Of a stretch of 64,000 nucleotides of DNA, positions 52,301 through 63,394 are shown piece by piece. The position numbers were made by a program, and so were the translations under genes. The DNA is from Campylorhamphus procurvoides (Eukaryota > Chordata > Aves > Passeriformes > Dendrocolaptidae): positions 1,966,333-2,030,332 of the forward strand of contig WBMV01000267.1 in NCBI GenBank assembly GCA_013396655.1. Direction: 5' to 3'. Under the pieces are notes generated by a model. That model searched no databases. It saw only the letters and a list, made by a program, of their open reading frames with translations, and had not been told where the DNA came from. The stretch's first letter is position 1. Each line of letters starts with the position of its first letter.

Positions 52301-53113
52301 GCTCCAACAGCACATGGACAGTATCAACAGTGAAGCAGGAGAAGTTAAAGCAGAAGTAAATCTCTTCACCAAGGGGGTGGCCAGTCACTGGAACAGGGTC
52401 TCAAGGGAAGTGGTCATGGCACCAAGCCTGCCAGGAGTGTCTGGATGATGCTCTTAGTCATACACTTTAGTTAAAGGTATTCCTGTGAGGAGCAGAGAGT
52501 TGGACTTGATGATCCTTATGGATCCTTCCAACCTGAGATATTCTATTATTAAATTATACTTTACTTTCTCTGTATAACTTTCAACAGTGATTCCAGGCTG
52601 TAATATTCTAAATTTAATGTTTGAGCCTGTTTTAACTGAAAGAAAATTTCTGACAGGTTTTGAGATTTTTTTTTAAGCCTCTAATGAATGTCTAAGCTTA
52701 CAGTTCAGTTTGTGCTGTTATAGTAAGATTATAAGAAAGAAAAATAAACAAAAATAACCGCACCCAGACACATACTGAATGAACTAATGTGAAAAACATG
52801 AATGTGTACTACAATGAATTTCTTCATGTCCCAGAATTACTGCCATGTCGGTACACCAGTTAATCCCACAAAAGCTAAATTATTTTGCAGAACAGTAAAT
52901 AATAACTTTTGATTTTTACCCTATGCCTTATCTCATTTCAAATCTTAGAATAAAAGTAAAATGGACTTTCCTTTGAGAGCTAATTAGTTATACAGTGCTG
53001 ACACTTGTTTTTTGATGTTGCTTTTGTTCTCCCTCTTATAGACAGAAACTCTGCTTCTTCAGGTGGAAAAGAGAAATCTGTGTGACTGTGTAGCTGCCAA
53101 CCTACTGAACTGA
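46178..53113 (+). CDS. NICOL1: NICOL1 (C4orf48), small secreted NELL2-interacting cofactor, copy 1
   Basis: NICOL1 is a small secreted protein reported to form a complex with NELL2 and act through the ROS1 receptor in male reproductive-tract signalling; it is also brain-expressed and was first described as neuropeptide-like. Coding exons are 46178-46301, 48069-48157 and 53042-53113 (285 nt, 94 residues), joined in phases 1 and 0. Residues 1-30 form a signal peptide with a long Val/Leu core and likely cleavage after EPVKA. The mature part holds the family hallmark RPCVDCHAFEFMQRALQDL (residues 43-61) and a C-terminal TETLLLQVEKRNLCDC (72-87). It has four cysteines, as CVDC and CDC pairs. The length fits the human protein (about 90-95). 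ATG at 46178 has A at -3. It lies on the strand opposite NELFA and next to it, as in mammals. Confidence 0.93.
46302..48068 (+). other. NICOL1 intron 2
   Basis: About 1.8 kb, AT-rich. Its last 25 bases carry AAATGCTCTCC twice, immediately before the acceptor CCTAG. No gene or known repeat recognised. Confidence 0.7.
48069..48157 (+). CDS. NICOL1: NICOL1 copy 1 coding exon 2
   Basis: Encodes the end of Ser42 and residues 43-71, RPCVDCHAFEFMQRALQDL followed by KKTAYNLDTR. This is the most diagnostic exon of the family. Acceptor CTCCTAG, donor GTAAGG, codon-boundary end. Confidence 0.94.
50963..51060. repeat. GTTT-rich low-complexity tract
   Basis: Run of TTTGTTTTG and GTTTGTT words inside the last NICOL1 intron. 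Simple sequence. Read on the minus strand it is an A-rich tract like the one at 30.5 kb. Confidence 0.6.
52345..52553 (+). mobile_element. CR1 LINE 3' fragment inside NICOL1
   Basis: Plus-strand CR1 words: ggtggccagtcactggaaca, agtggtcatggcaccaagcc, gttggacttgatgatcctta and ccttccaacctgagatattc, with a decayed ATTCTAT tail. The most 5' part is diverged, so the left limit is approximate. Confidence 0.88.
53042..53113 (+). CDS. NICOL1: NICOL1 copy 1 coding exon 3 with stop
   Basis: Encodes residues 72-94, TETLLLQVEKRNLCDC then VAANLLN, and TGA at 53111-53113. The acceptor CTCTTATAG is just before it. The tail after the CDC pair is longer and less Trp/Gly-rich than I recall for mammals. Confidence 0.93.
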   Translation, partial: TETLLLQVEKRNLCDCVAANLLN

Positions 53114-53325
53114 ATCCTGAAGGCCAGCTAAGGAGAGTCACCTGCTCAGCAGTTTTTAAAATGCAGCTGTATAAAATACAGCTTTATGGAATTCATGTTG
53201 CAAGCATGTATGCCCCAATGTACTGATGGAACTGGGGACCCATGTCTTATGTATTTGTCTGTTCTGTATTTTTTTAACAGCACCCTCTTTTCACACCTGC
53301 TGGATTGCCCGTAATGACTCAATTC

Positions 53326-53331
53326 AATAAA
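53326..53331 (+). terminator. NICOL1: NICOL1 copy 1 poly(A) signal
   Basis: Canonical AATAAA 213 bases after the stop codon, followed within about 25 bases by a GT-rich stretch (gagtggggg). Gives a 3' UTR of about 235 bases, closing the gene near 53350. Confidence 0.8.
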
Positions 53332-53359
53332 TCTGTTACTTAATATTAGAGTGGGGGAA

Positions 53360-56300
53360 AATGTACCTGCTTTGGTTTTTTGAACCAGAGTTTGCCAAGT
53401 GTAACCCACAAGATAAATTTGGCCAACAGTGCGTTAGAGACACTTGCAGCTGTGTTTTGTCTCCAGTATGAACATATCTCTGTGGTAACTTACCTATTAT
53501 GTTGAGACAGGACGCTGTGGTCTCTGTAGGCTTTGCCTGTGTATTAAAGATGATAGAAGTCCTTTCTGTTTGATTGCACTGTGACCACCTTCAGGCAATC
53601 AGTTCTGTCAGCTATAATGGGGTGTGTGTCATGAGGATTTACATGTGTGCTGTGCTTGGACCAAACCAGTTTATATCTCAGTGCTAGAATTTTCTGTTGT
53701 CCTGCATAAGAGTATTCTTTTCTTCAATTAAAGCCTTCAGTTTCTTCCCCTCATTCCCTGGACACTGTTCTTACCCTAGTGTATCTCTAAATAGCTTTAT
53801 CTTAGCAGGTCAAATGGACAGAGTATGAAAAAAAGAATAGGGGTATGACTAGGCAGCCTTGCAGCTGTACCAAATGCTGCCACCAGCAACTGCTCAGCAT
53901 CACACTGAAGGAAAGCTCTGTGCAGTGCCAAGAAGTTCCTTTCTGAGAGTGTACCTTATTTTACTTAAAGTGAAACACAGTGATTAGGTCACACATATTT
54001 GGTCCATCCTGTGATGTACTGAACTCTGAGTGTTTTGGTTTTTCCTTGTCGTTGCCTTTGAGAACTGCATTTTGTTTCGGGCATGAAGAAAGACCTGTGT
54101 ACCTGAAAGCTGAGAACATTCTTATCCTCAACTCTACCCCTTTATTGTAAGATACTGTGTCTACTCACAAGCCTGAATTAGGCTGTAGATGCTTGGATTT
54201 TGTCTGATGTGATTTATAACTGTCTCAAACCATCCCAACATTAAGACTCTGGGGTGCTAACTTGGCTTGGGAAGTAGAAGGCAAAAATCTCTTCAGCTGA
54301 ATTTGAAAGAAAGTGCCTTCCTGTGGCCTTACTTCTCTAACTAAATGGGTGTAACTTTGCTGGAAGTGGATGAGAGAGGAAACACAACCACTGCAGCAGT
54401 AGATATGGTAACAAGCAACTGGGGGTGTAGGGGAACACCACAAAGAGCCAGAGCAGCTTCCCAAAGCTGTCCAGGCCTTAGAAAGCCAGCTCCTGCACAC
54501 TGAGAGGTGCATCATGCCCTTTGGCATGGGACCAGGATACAGGCCAGCAGAGAAGCTCAGTGTGACCTGGAGAGGGGATTCTGATGGTATTTTTCCCATT
54601 AAATTGCCTCAAGGAGCGCCTGTACTGAGCATTTCTCACTAAGTCCATTCACACAGCCAGGGAGCACTGGCACTGCTCATATTGGGCTGCTTGGCAAAGC
54701 CAGAGTCATTGCAAGCTTCACCTGCAGCTCCCCTCCCGGAGAGTGGGAAGGGGCAGCAGTCTTTACTCATGCATGGCAGAGCACTCTCAGGACTTCTGGA
54801 GCAAAGCCTCCTTTGGAGGGCTTCAGCTAATCCTGGCTGCAGCAGAGTCGCTTCTCAGAGCTTCTTGGCTTTTGTTGCACTTGGCTCGTCCCCATCTTGT
54901 TACAGCTTGGCTTTGTTCCCCTGCTTTGCTCTGGACCTGCTTTGTCTCTTCTCTCCAGTGCAGCCTCCAGCCTGGCGTTGCCCTCCCTCTGATTCCAGAG
55001 ATTTCTCAGTGCACCCTTGGCTGCCCATTCCTGTGAATCTGCCACAATTCCTGTGTAGCCCCTGCAGGTGTGAGTGGTGGGGCTGATTCCCCTCAAGTCA
55101 GCAGCCCTTTGGGTCCAGCTGGTAGCACTGCCAGGGCAATGAGTGGCACTCCAATTTACCATGGAGTGAGTGAACACGATGCTGAGCACATGCTGGTGTC
55201 TCATTCCACTGTCCAGGGAAGACATTGTGGGGAAGGGCCTCTTTTTACCTGAAAGCAGACATTCCCATTGCAGGATTGGAGGAAGTCTCAGAACAGTTCG
55301 GGTGGTGAAAGCTCTGCTCCTGAAGCTGAGTTACTCTGTGAGCTGTTCTGCAGGGTGCTGTAGTCTCACTGGCATGTTATAGGTGTGGACAGGAACCCAG
55401 CCATGGTCAGTTGCTGGTTTTTCCAGATGCTGAGTAATAAGCTGTTCGGGCACAACTGGAAACACCTGTGGATCTTCATGAATTTTTTCCCTTGGTGTCT
55501 GCACAGACACTGCCTTGAACAAAAGGAAATCTGACCATGTGGAAATATTTTCCTTCGGTCATTTTGCTACACCTCCATTTTATGATTCATGTTTTCAGAA
55601 CTGAGGAAGTGAAACACGGGGCATAACTGGGTTGTTGCCCTAAGAGAAAACAGCCAGGATGGGGATAGCTGGGGAAGGGAGAATAACTTTCTCATTCACT
55701 TCCTCAGAATCTAAAAAATGGAAGATTCCTTTTAATCTGCAGAAGCTCTATTAGAACCAGATTTTCCTAGTGGAGATTTTTATATGCTCTTTTAATGACG
55801 ACTGTACCTATTTCCCTTTCATTGAATGACTGTTTTGCATTGACTTGTGTTCAAAACCACTAAAATAGCAGGAGAGCAGCTAATATGCCACCAGTTTTGA
55901 AACAGCATTGGCAGGGAGGTCCAGGAATTGCACCCAGCAACTGGAATATCTGCTCTGGGCAAGTGAAAGAAAGCTAGATATAAAATAGTGTCATCAAAAC
56001 ACACATGCATCCTTCTTGCCCTACACCTTGTCTTGTTTTATTCCCTCTGCTACATTATGTGGTGCCTCTTGCTTTGTGACTGCACTAAAAGCTGTTTGGG
56101 TCAGAGAAGTTGTCATGTCTATAGCACTGTCAGGTGGCCATCATACCTTTAGGTGTTGTCAATTTATTAAATAAAAATCACATAACATATGCTGGCCTGT
56201 TGCTCCAGTTTCAAACACTGTATTTATTTATATGCATAGGTTTGCAGTTTAATCTTCCAACTCTGCTTGCTGTTCCAACTGTGACTTAGTAGAGATGGGG

Positions 56301-58136
56301 AGTGAATGGTATTTTCAAGACCTTGAACTGCCTGAAATTAAGAAGTTTCTTAAAACATAAGAAGAAAAGTTTCAGGCATAGGTGCCATGAGAAAGGGAAT
56401 GTGAATATCTGCAGATATTCTATTTTTTACATTGATCTGCCTGCACTTTTCTTTCCTAATAGTCAGGCCTGTCATAATTTGATTCCTGGTCTGAACCATG
56501 CATTTTTCTGAAAATCTGCTCACATATCAGCATGTCTTCATTAGCCTTGAGCACCTTTTGCTGTTTAAATCAAAGTAAGTGATATTGCACTTTTCTGATA
56601 ATTTAAGTGACAAAACTATAGTTTGTTCTCTTTGTCAAGAGAGTCTGAAAATGGAACAGGACTGGCAACCCTCCCATTATTCTTCATATAGTTTCATTCA
56701 TCTCTGAGAGCCCAGATCAGCTGGAAAGACTGCTGACTACTGGTGGTGCAAGTGAGACCATTCCATAGAGTAAGCTGAATGCAGATTTCAAGGAAGAACA
56801 GTGTTCAATTGCTTGTTTTTGGGTGGGGGGAATCTGAATATTCTCTGTGTGTACATTAATAGCTGCACTTAATGTTCATACTCAGACAAACAGAATGGCA
56901 GCCTCAGCCGTGAGCTACATCTAATTGTTAGATGTCTTTATTCATAAACTTCATGAAGTATTTGGCTATGGAAAAGCCAGTAGGTGCCACAGACGGATAA
57001 AAGGAAGGGATCACATCACTGGGATTTTTTTTGCAGTTAGGGATGTGTGTAAATTGTTAGAGAAAGAGACAAAACACAATTTCTATTTAGCTGTAAGTGC
57101 AAAGGGCATTTATAGCATGACATTTTGATGTGTGTAAGGATATTTATACAAGGGACTTTTACAAAACAGAAAGTGCAGGAGCTTTTCTTTATAAGAGAGC
57201 TGTGTCTAGTTCAAATTAATGGAAAGATCTGCTAAGAGAAAGTAAATTTTAACATCAAATCTGGACTAACTTTTGAACAAACCAATGTTCATTTAGGCAA
57301 ACAATACTAGCAAAATCTCTCATATTGTGTGGCTTCTGCACTTCTTCTCACTGAGCCTGGTGAAACTTAGCATCCTCCTTTGCAAAAATCTCAACAGACT
57401 TTAAAGTTCCCAGCAATGTCATGTTTAATGAGGTTATATCTATTCCACTTTAGTCTGCAACATAAAAAGATGACCATGTTTTTGCTCTGAAACTTTTCTG
57501 TTTAATATGGATCTGGGGAGAGATACAAACTTCGGGACCAAAACTAAAGTTACCAGCATTTGTGACTGCTTATACTCAGGGCTTTCATGGAGGCCACCTG
57601 CAGTGCTACAAGTTGACTTGCAAATTTCTGGACATTGTGGGTTATTTTTCTTTCCCCATTAAAGAGCAGGACTTCATCCATGCAGTAAATTTGATACACA
57701 TGGTTGCTTGCCTAAGCAGCTCTTGCATTCGTCCTGTACTATATATACACTGTAATACAGCATCCAGCTTGTGAACCATATCTGGTTTCAGCCAACAGCA
57801 CTGAATATAACTAATGCACAATTTGGTCTTGTATTGAAGCCGGAACTGAACAATGTTCAAATGCTTTTGACAGCTGGTATATTGCACATTGAATGTATGA
57901 TTTGTTTTATATAAAATGTAAAATCAAATTTCATTTTTACCCATGGAAGCTTGAACCATGCCCTAGAAGCCAATAGCTTTTCTAAAATAAAATGTGTTGT
58001 CCCCACCTACCCTTTCTATATGCACAGACAGGCTGTGCAGAGGAGAATTGCCTGTGCTTTTTGTTACTCTGGTTTTGATAGCCACAGAATAATGTGCCCA
58101 AATCCCAGCACTTGAAATAACAACCAACAGGTTTGT
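53360..58136. other. Intergenic between the two NICOL1-type loci
   Basis: Mixed AT-rich sequence with a GC-richer patch at about 54650-55150 that produces chance open frames (134 codons at 54682-55086 plus; 132 and 124 codons on minus). None resembles a known family. I saw no RPCVDCHAF-type exon here. Confidence 0.6.
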
Positions 58137-58345
58137 GGAATCATAGAATCATACACTCTACTGAGTTGCAAGGGACCCATCAGGATCATTGAGTCCAACT
58201 CCTGACCCTGCACAGGACACCCCAAGAATGACACCATGTGCCTGAGAGCATTGTCCAGACCCTTCACCATCCTCATGGCCCTCCTTTGGATGCTCTTTAA
58301 AGCTTAATGTCTTTTTTACATTGTGGTGCCCAAAACTGTACTGCT
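58137..58345 (-). mobile_element. CR1 LINE fragment with internal deletion
   Basis: Starts with the inverted tail ggaatcatagaatcat, then gcaagggacccatcaggatc, cactgagtccaactcctg-like text and cctgcacaggacacccc. It then jumps to ttcaccatcctcatggccct and gtggtgcccaaaactgtact. Minus orientation. Confidence 0.9.
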
Positions 58346-61300
58346 GACTATATTCAACTTGCCTTCAAAACACATGAATTCAGAAAGGATTTTTATACAC
58401 AATTCACCAGCAAGTAAATAACAACATGCTTATATCTTCCTCGACACAGGTAAGATTGACAGTAGCAAGGCAAATAGCTCAGGCTTCATCCTCAATGGCA
58501 TTCAGTGTAAGTACACAAACAGCACACAACCCTTTGCAGCACTGTAAATTGAGCCCAAGTCCAGTACAGTGATGAGCTGCTGGATATCCAGCAGTCCAGT
58601 GCAAACCTCATATATAAACTAGGAAAACTGGTATTTTGCCAGTAGTTCTTACTTTTTCTTGGAATGAAAAGCCTGAACTGACTTTCATTTCACAATAGAT
58701 TGGCAGCAGACCCTCCTGTCTAGCTGAATGCATTCTAGGCTCTCAGAAGTGTTTAAAGATGCTTGTCACTCTTGGCTTCAGTTCATTTTTGGAGAACTGA
58801 TCAAGCCTAGGTGCTTTTTTGTATTTTACACTGTGGTGAAAGAGGCCTCTTGGAGTTGACTAATTTCTACATCAAAGGATCTTAGTACTAAGATTCTATC
58901 ATACTCCATTTGCAACCACATCCCTGTTTTGCAGTGTCATGTGGACTTTGTCGGGACAGCTGCAGTGTCTTGAAGCCTTGAAGTCTGACCAAGGCTCTGC
59001 TTGTGGTTGGACTCTTGAAGGTTTTTCCAGGAAGCTCTAAGATAGGGAATTTGTCAAGCAACGATTCCAGAAAAAAACTGGTCATTTCACGAGGGAGACT
59101 TTTTCCCCCCACCAAACCTCTGGCAGTGTTTAAGGAAAATACTGAGCCATCAAGCAAAGGTGAGTCATTATCTCCTGGCATGAAGGACAAGGTAAGTATA
59201 GGGTGATTTAATTTTCAGTCCTTCTCAAGGCCTGAGATGACTGTCAGGAAAAAAGACAATACAATTTATTCTGTTTATGGGCTAGAACATCTGACAGTGG
59301 ACCAGCCTCTCACCTCAGTTCATCAAGACTGTGATATACTTCTTCAAAGGAGGATTATGGGCCCTGGCAGCTGCCCTGCAGCCAAATGTCTCTGAATTCC
59401 TTTATCAGTGATTCATCCCAGAATAGGGATGTTCTCTAGCCATCATACTTGCTTAGACCAGAAGAACATTACCTTTGTCCTGATGAACTGTGGAAGGAGA
59501 AATAATTAGTCTGAATTTCAAATGCTGCACAAGGGCAATGCTTTTCTCCCAGGGGTGTCTCTGTTCATGCTGCAATTACAACACAGAGAGCTGGGAAGTG
59601 ACAGCATGGGGAGCAAAATTATTCTGAATTATAGAGTCAAGAAAAACATGAAGAGAAAGGTATCCGTAAGAAATTACCCAGTCCATCCCTTGTCTTTATG
59701 CAGGGCCAACTATTCCAATGCCATTCACAAATGATGTTTAATTTATACCTGCAGGCTTAAATACTCCCCTGTCTTTCTCAGGCAATCCCTCCCAGTGCCA
59801 TCTTCATTATTAGGAAGTTTTCCAGGGGCTTTGGTTATTTCTGCTGCTCTTGGTGTGTCTGATAGTATTGCAGTGACCAAACCAGATGTAGCACTGCAGC
59901 TCAGACCTTCTGCTGAAGGCAGCCTGAGCTCTTGCACGTTTTTTTGCATATCCCCATATAATTGCTTTTTTTTTTTTTTGGCAATGGCAGAATATTGTAA
60001 ACGGATTTCAGCTCCTGACTCCCCAGTTTCACCATAGAAGTGCCACTTAACTTCCTGTTCCCTGTGCTAAATATGAGCTGTTGATTATTCCTGATGAAGT
60101 GTAGCACCTTGTTCTCATTTTTAGAAAACTTTATTCCGTTTTTAGACCTTTTTTCCAACTTGTCAGATTTAGAATTCTAATCCTCTTTCCCAGCATTGCT
60201 TATAACCTTCACATTGATGTTGTATCTTAAATAATGACTAATGAAATGCTGAATAACTCTTAAACTGAGTCTTTGCAGACTTGATGTGATATATCTTTCT
60301 GTGGTGACAGTGACCCATTGCTAACTCTCAGCAGTGACCCAGATGGTTTTGTTGGCCTCAGAGCAGTTCCCCTTGTTTGCTTCTGGCAATGCTGTGTGAT
60401 ACAGCGATGGAGGTCTCCCTGAAGCTGATTACATTTAGCTTGCCCTATCTGCAAGGCCCTGTCGCAGAAAGATACCAAACTAGTTTGACTTGATTCTTGA
60501 CAAACACATCTTGTTTGCAACTCCAGTTCTTGTTTTCCAAATACTTACAAACTGTTGGTGGGATTATTTCTTCTAAAACATTCTTGGGGATGGGCAGTAA
60601 GTTGGTTTGTGTGTCATTTTCCAGTTTCTCTTCCTTCTTTTAAGCAGTCACTGCACTTACCCTTTTCCATGGCTGGTATAACTCACATCTTCCCTGAGCT
60701 CCCAGCAATAGTTGCTGATGGTGGTTGTTTTAGGTTATTCTTTAAATGTTCTGAGGTAGATCTAGTGGTACTCCTGAGTAAAAAGAGAGTTCCAGGCAGA
60801 TCAAAGCCCAGAAAAGGGACCTGTCACAAATGTATAAACGTCTGTAACCAAAGTAAACTTCTGCTAAATGTTCTTCTTTAGAACATGCAGGTTCAGGGGT
60901 GCTGGACAGTCTGGATTGCAGCAGTCCAGCTCAGCAAGGACTCCTTCTGTGGGGCTATTACAGGATTAAGTCTGGATAGAGGGGCATTGAGCAGTCAGCA
61001 ACCAAGACAAACAGTCCATTCTCTCACAGAGAAGCTGTGTTGGATGCATGTACAACTATGCAAAACTTTGCTGTGATACATAGACCCTAAGGACAAGATA
61101 TCACCAGACCACTTGTAGTCTTGTCACCTTGGGAATGACTAATTTCAAGACCTTCATCTTCTCTTTATCCCAAATTTTCCCAAGTTCTCGCCTCTGATCC
61201 CCTTTTATACTCTCTGCAGTTGTTTAAGGTGAGTGACATGTCTGCTCACTTCTGTGGTTGCCCTTCCCCCCCTGAAATGCCCAATTCCTTTCCTTACCTC

Positions 61301-63000
61301 ACTGTGGGTTGTTCTGCTTGTTATACTTTCCTACTGAAAAGACCAAGCAATTTTAACAATTATAAAAAAAATTCAAAAAATAGTTAAAATTTTAGAAAAT
61401 ACTATATTGATACCTTGAAAAAATACTAGAACAAACAGCTCTTTCTACCCTGTCAAAGGTTATTGCACTTGTAGGCAATTCCTTTAAGACCTTTTCTTTG
61501 AAGTTCATATATGAAAAGTAGACTGTATCCATGGGACCATAATGAGGGTATGGGCAAGAAACACATTTGCCAGGGTGAATGGAAGTGTAAGGTTTGGATT
61601 TTGTGCCAGAATTCCCATTTGGTATTATTAAAACTGCATATCAGGGATAGACTGTGTGACCAGCCCTAGATGTGTGTAGAGTCAAACTGTACAATGTTGT
61701 TTATTTATATCCTGGCTTTTATGGAACTGCACCTTTAGTGGGCACCTGAGGCCTGTGAAGAGACAAAGAATGTAAAATCGGGCCACCTCACACAACCTGA
61801 CTTGGATTGGGAGTCTCAGCTTATCATAAAGCCAGTGGAACGTTTCTGGTGCATATGTGCCCTGACTCACCTTATGAAGACCCCATTGACTGAGACCTTC
61901 ATTTGGACCTTCTACACAAGGGAATTTTGGACTAAAAATTTGACAGCGTGTCATTCTTGCAGGAACTGCTTCCACAACTCTGTGCTGCCCCCTGCAAATT
62001 CCTCTCTTGCATGTAGAAGGCAATTCCACTTTGCCAGGAAGTCCTTTAAGATGACTTTTTAAACTAATCTGGTCCAAAAGCACAAGCATTGCAGGGACGG
62101 CTATAAGAGGTAATTCTGAAGAAGTCACAGGAAAAAGTGAAATAAAGCAGAGTGCATTGGTGCTGACAGTCCCTAGGGCTGAAGAAAGCCAGGGATAAAC
62201 TGTGTTTCAGCCTGGGAAGACTGATACCTCCACAGCCTGGCAGGCTGGTTACTCTGCCCAGACCAGGAAGGCTGGACCCTGCTCCCTGCTGAGAGGAGAT
62301 GGAGTGTCCTCCTGTGAGACAATGACAAAGCCATGAATTGAACGGATACACTGCAAGATGAGACCATGCTTTGGGACAAGCAGGTAGGTATTAGAGCATC
62401 TCTTTCTCTTTTGTGAAAGGTATCACCTCCTTTTTCTGAACACCTGCTTTCAGCCAGGTGCTTACACAGATCCCCTGTCCAGGAAGGCTCATGCTTAAGC
62501 TTCACCAGGACACAGCCTATTAGGAGAATCCCACATCAAGGGTTGAGTTTGAAGCAAGGATTCCTAACTTTTTGCAGTGCATAGGTTACCTAGTGTGATA
62601 CTGTGCAGGATCCACACTCATGGTCAGTCCATGTGCCAGGGGTGCTGTTGTCCACAAGGCTTCGTTTTCAGCGTAGTTAAAGCCCACGGTGGATCCTTCC
62701 CCACAGTGCAGGGCAACATCAGCAGGCCCTGCAACTTCATGTTTTCCAAGCAAACTTCTGAGTTTTCATCTCATTTAAAACCTCCCAGAATGAAATCTCA
62801 CTTTAAGTGAGTTACAGCTAAAGCAAGGGATGGGAGCTGCATATTTCAGCACAGTCCCTTCAGGAACAAAAGCAACAAACACAAAAATTGCCCAAGACCC
62901 TCTTATGTGAGTGGCAGAGGCCAGTTTTTGCTGAGGAGAGGGCACGGCCTTCAAGGGGCAGAGGCAGAGGAGGATACAGCAGTGACCACCCATCACATTG
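58346..63000. other. Intergenic before NICOL1-type copy 2
   Basis: No supported gene. A 148-codon minus-strand open frame at 61682-62128 is unrecognised and probably chance. GC content rises toward the copy 2 promoter. Confidence 0.6.
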
Positions 63001-63007
63001 TGGCGCC

Positions 63008-63120
63008 TTTAAATCTTCTTCTCCACTTGGCAGCTCCAATTTTTCAGTGTTGCTATAGCAAATCTCCATGGCAATGACCCTAATCAGAGAAGGGGGGATG
63101 CTGAGGGGACGCATGCTCAG
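63008..63120 (+). promoter_or_regulatory. Promoter of NICOL1-type copy 2
   Basis: TTTAAAT at 63008-63014, then GTTGCTATAGCAAA (63049-63062), an X-box-like palindrome matching GTTRCCATGGYAAC at 11 of 14 positions. A second half-site CCATGGCAATGACC follows at 63067, then GCATGCTCAG at 63111-63120. Order and spacing mirror the copy 1 promoter: TTTAAAT to X-box is 41 versus 36 bases, and X-box to donor is 145 versus 152 bases. Confidence 0.55.
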
Positions 63121-63194
63121 AGTGGCTGCTGGAGCCTCTCCTGCCCGCTACAGCTGCTCCAAGGGTCTGGCACAGGGGCGAAGGGAAGGATCAG
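63080..63194 (+). other. Noncoding exon 1 of NICOL1-type copy 2
   Basis: Ends at the donor GATCAG|GTACTGG (last base 63194), the same splice context as copy 1. The 5' limit is a guess. It contains upstream ATGs at 63098 and 63113, with two more just before it at 63068 and 63074. After splicing, their shared frame stops at TGA 63384-63386, overlapping the first in-exon ATG. Confidence 0.5.
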
Positions 63195-63360
63195 GTACTG
63201 GGCAAACTGGTCCTTGGGGCGCATCCCAAGTAGTGTCACTGCTTGGATGGGTGTGGGTTTGTGTGTGGGGGGGGTCTGTGCTTGTCAAATCTCATCTGCT
63301 GCTTTGTGAGGAGCGTGCTGGGAGCAAACTGCTGATCTTCACTGTCTCTCCGTGTTCCAG
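63195..63360 (+). other. Intron 1 of NICOL1-type copy 2
   Basis: 166 bases, GC- and G-rich (a run of G near 63270), ending in a good pyrimidine tract and TTCCAG. Very short compared with 2.1 kb in copy 1. The frame is open right through, so retention would fuse the upstream frame to the coding exon. Confidence 0.5.
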
Positions 63361-63394
63361 GCAGGGAAGACAGGCTGAATTATTGATGGGAGCA

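Larger units (their letters stand above)
48158..53041 (+). other. NICOL1 intron 3
   Basis: About 4.9 kb. It contains a GTTT-rich tract at about 50963-51060 and a CR1 fragment at about 52345-52553, some 500 bases before the last exon. Open frames inside, the longest 143 codons at 50388-50819, show no family resemblance. Confidence 0.75.

Noticed and set aside
54682..55225. Overlapping open frames of 134, 132 and 97 codons on both strands
   Set aside because: A local GC-richer patch gives long frames in several phases at once, which argues against any one being coding. No family recognised.
61682..62128. 148-codon minus-strand open frame
   Set aside because: No signal, domain or exon partner seen; treated as chance.
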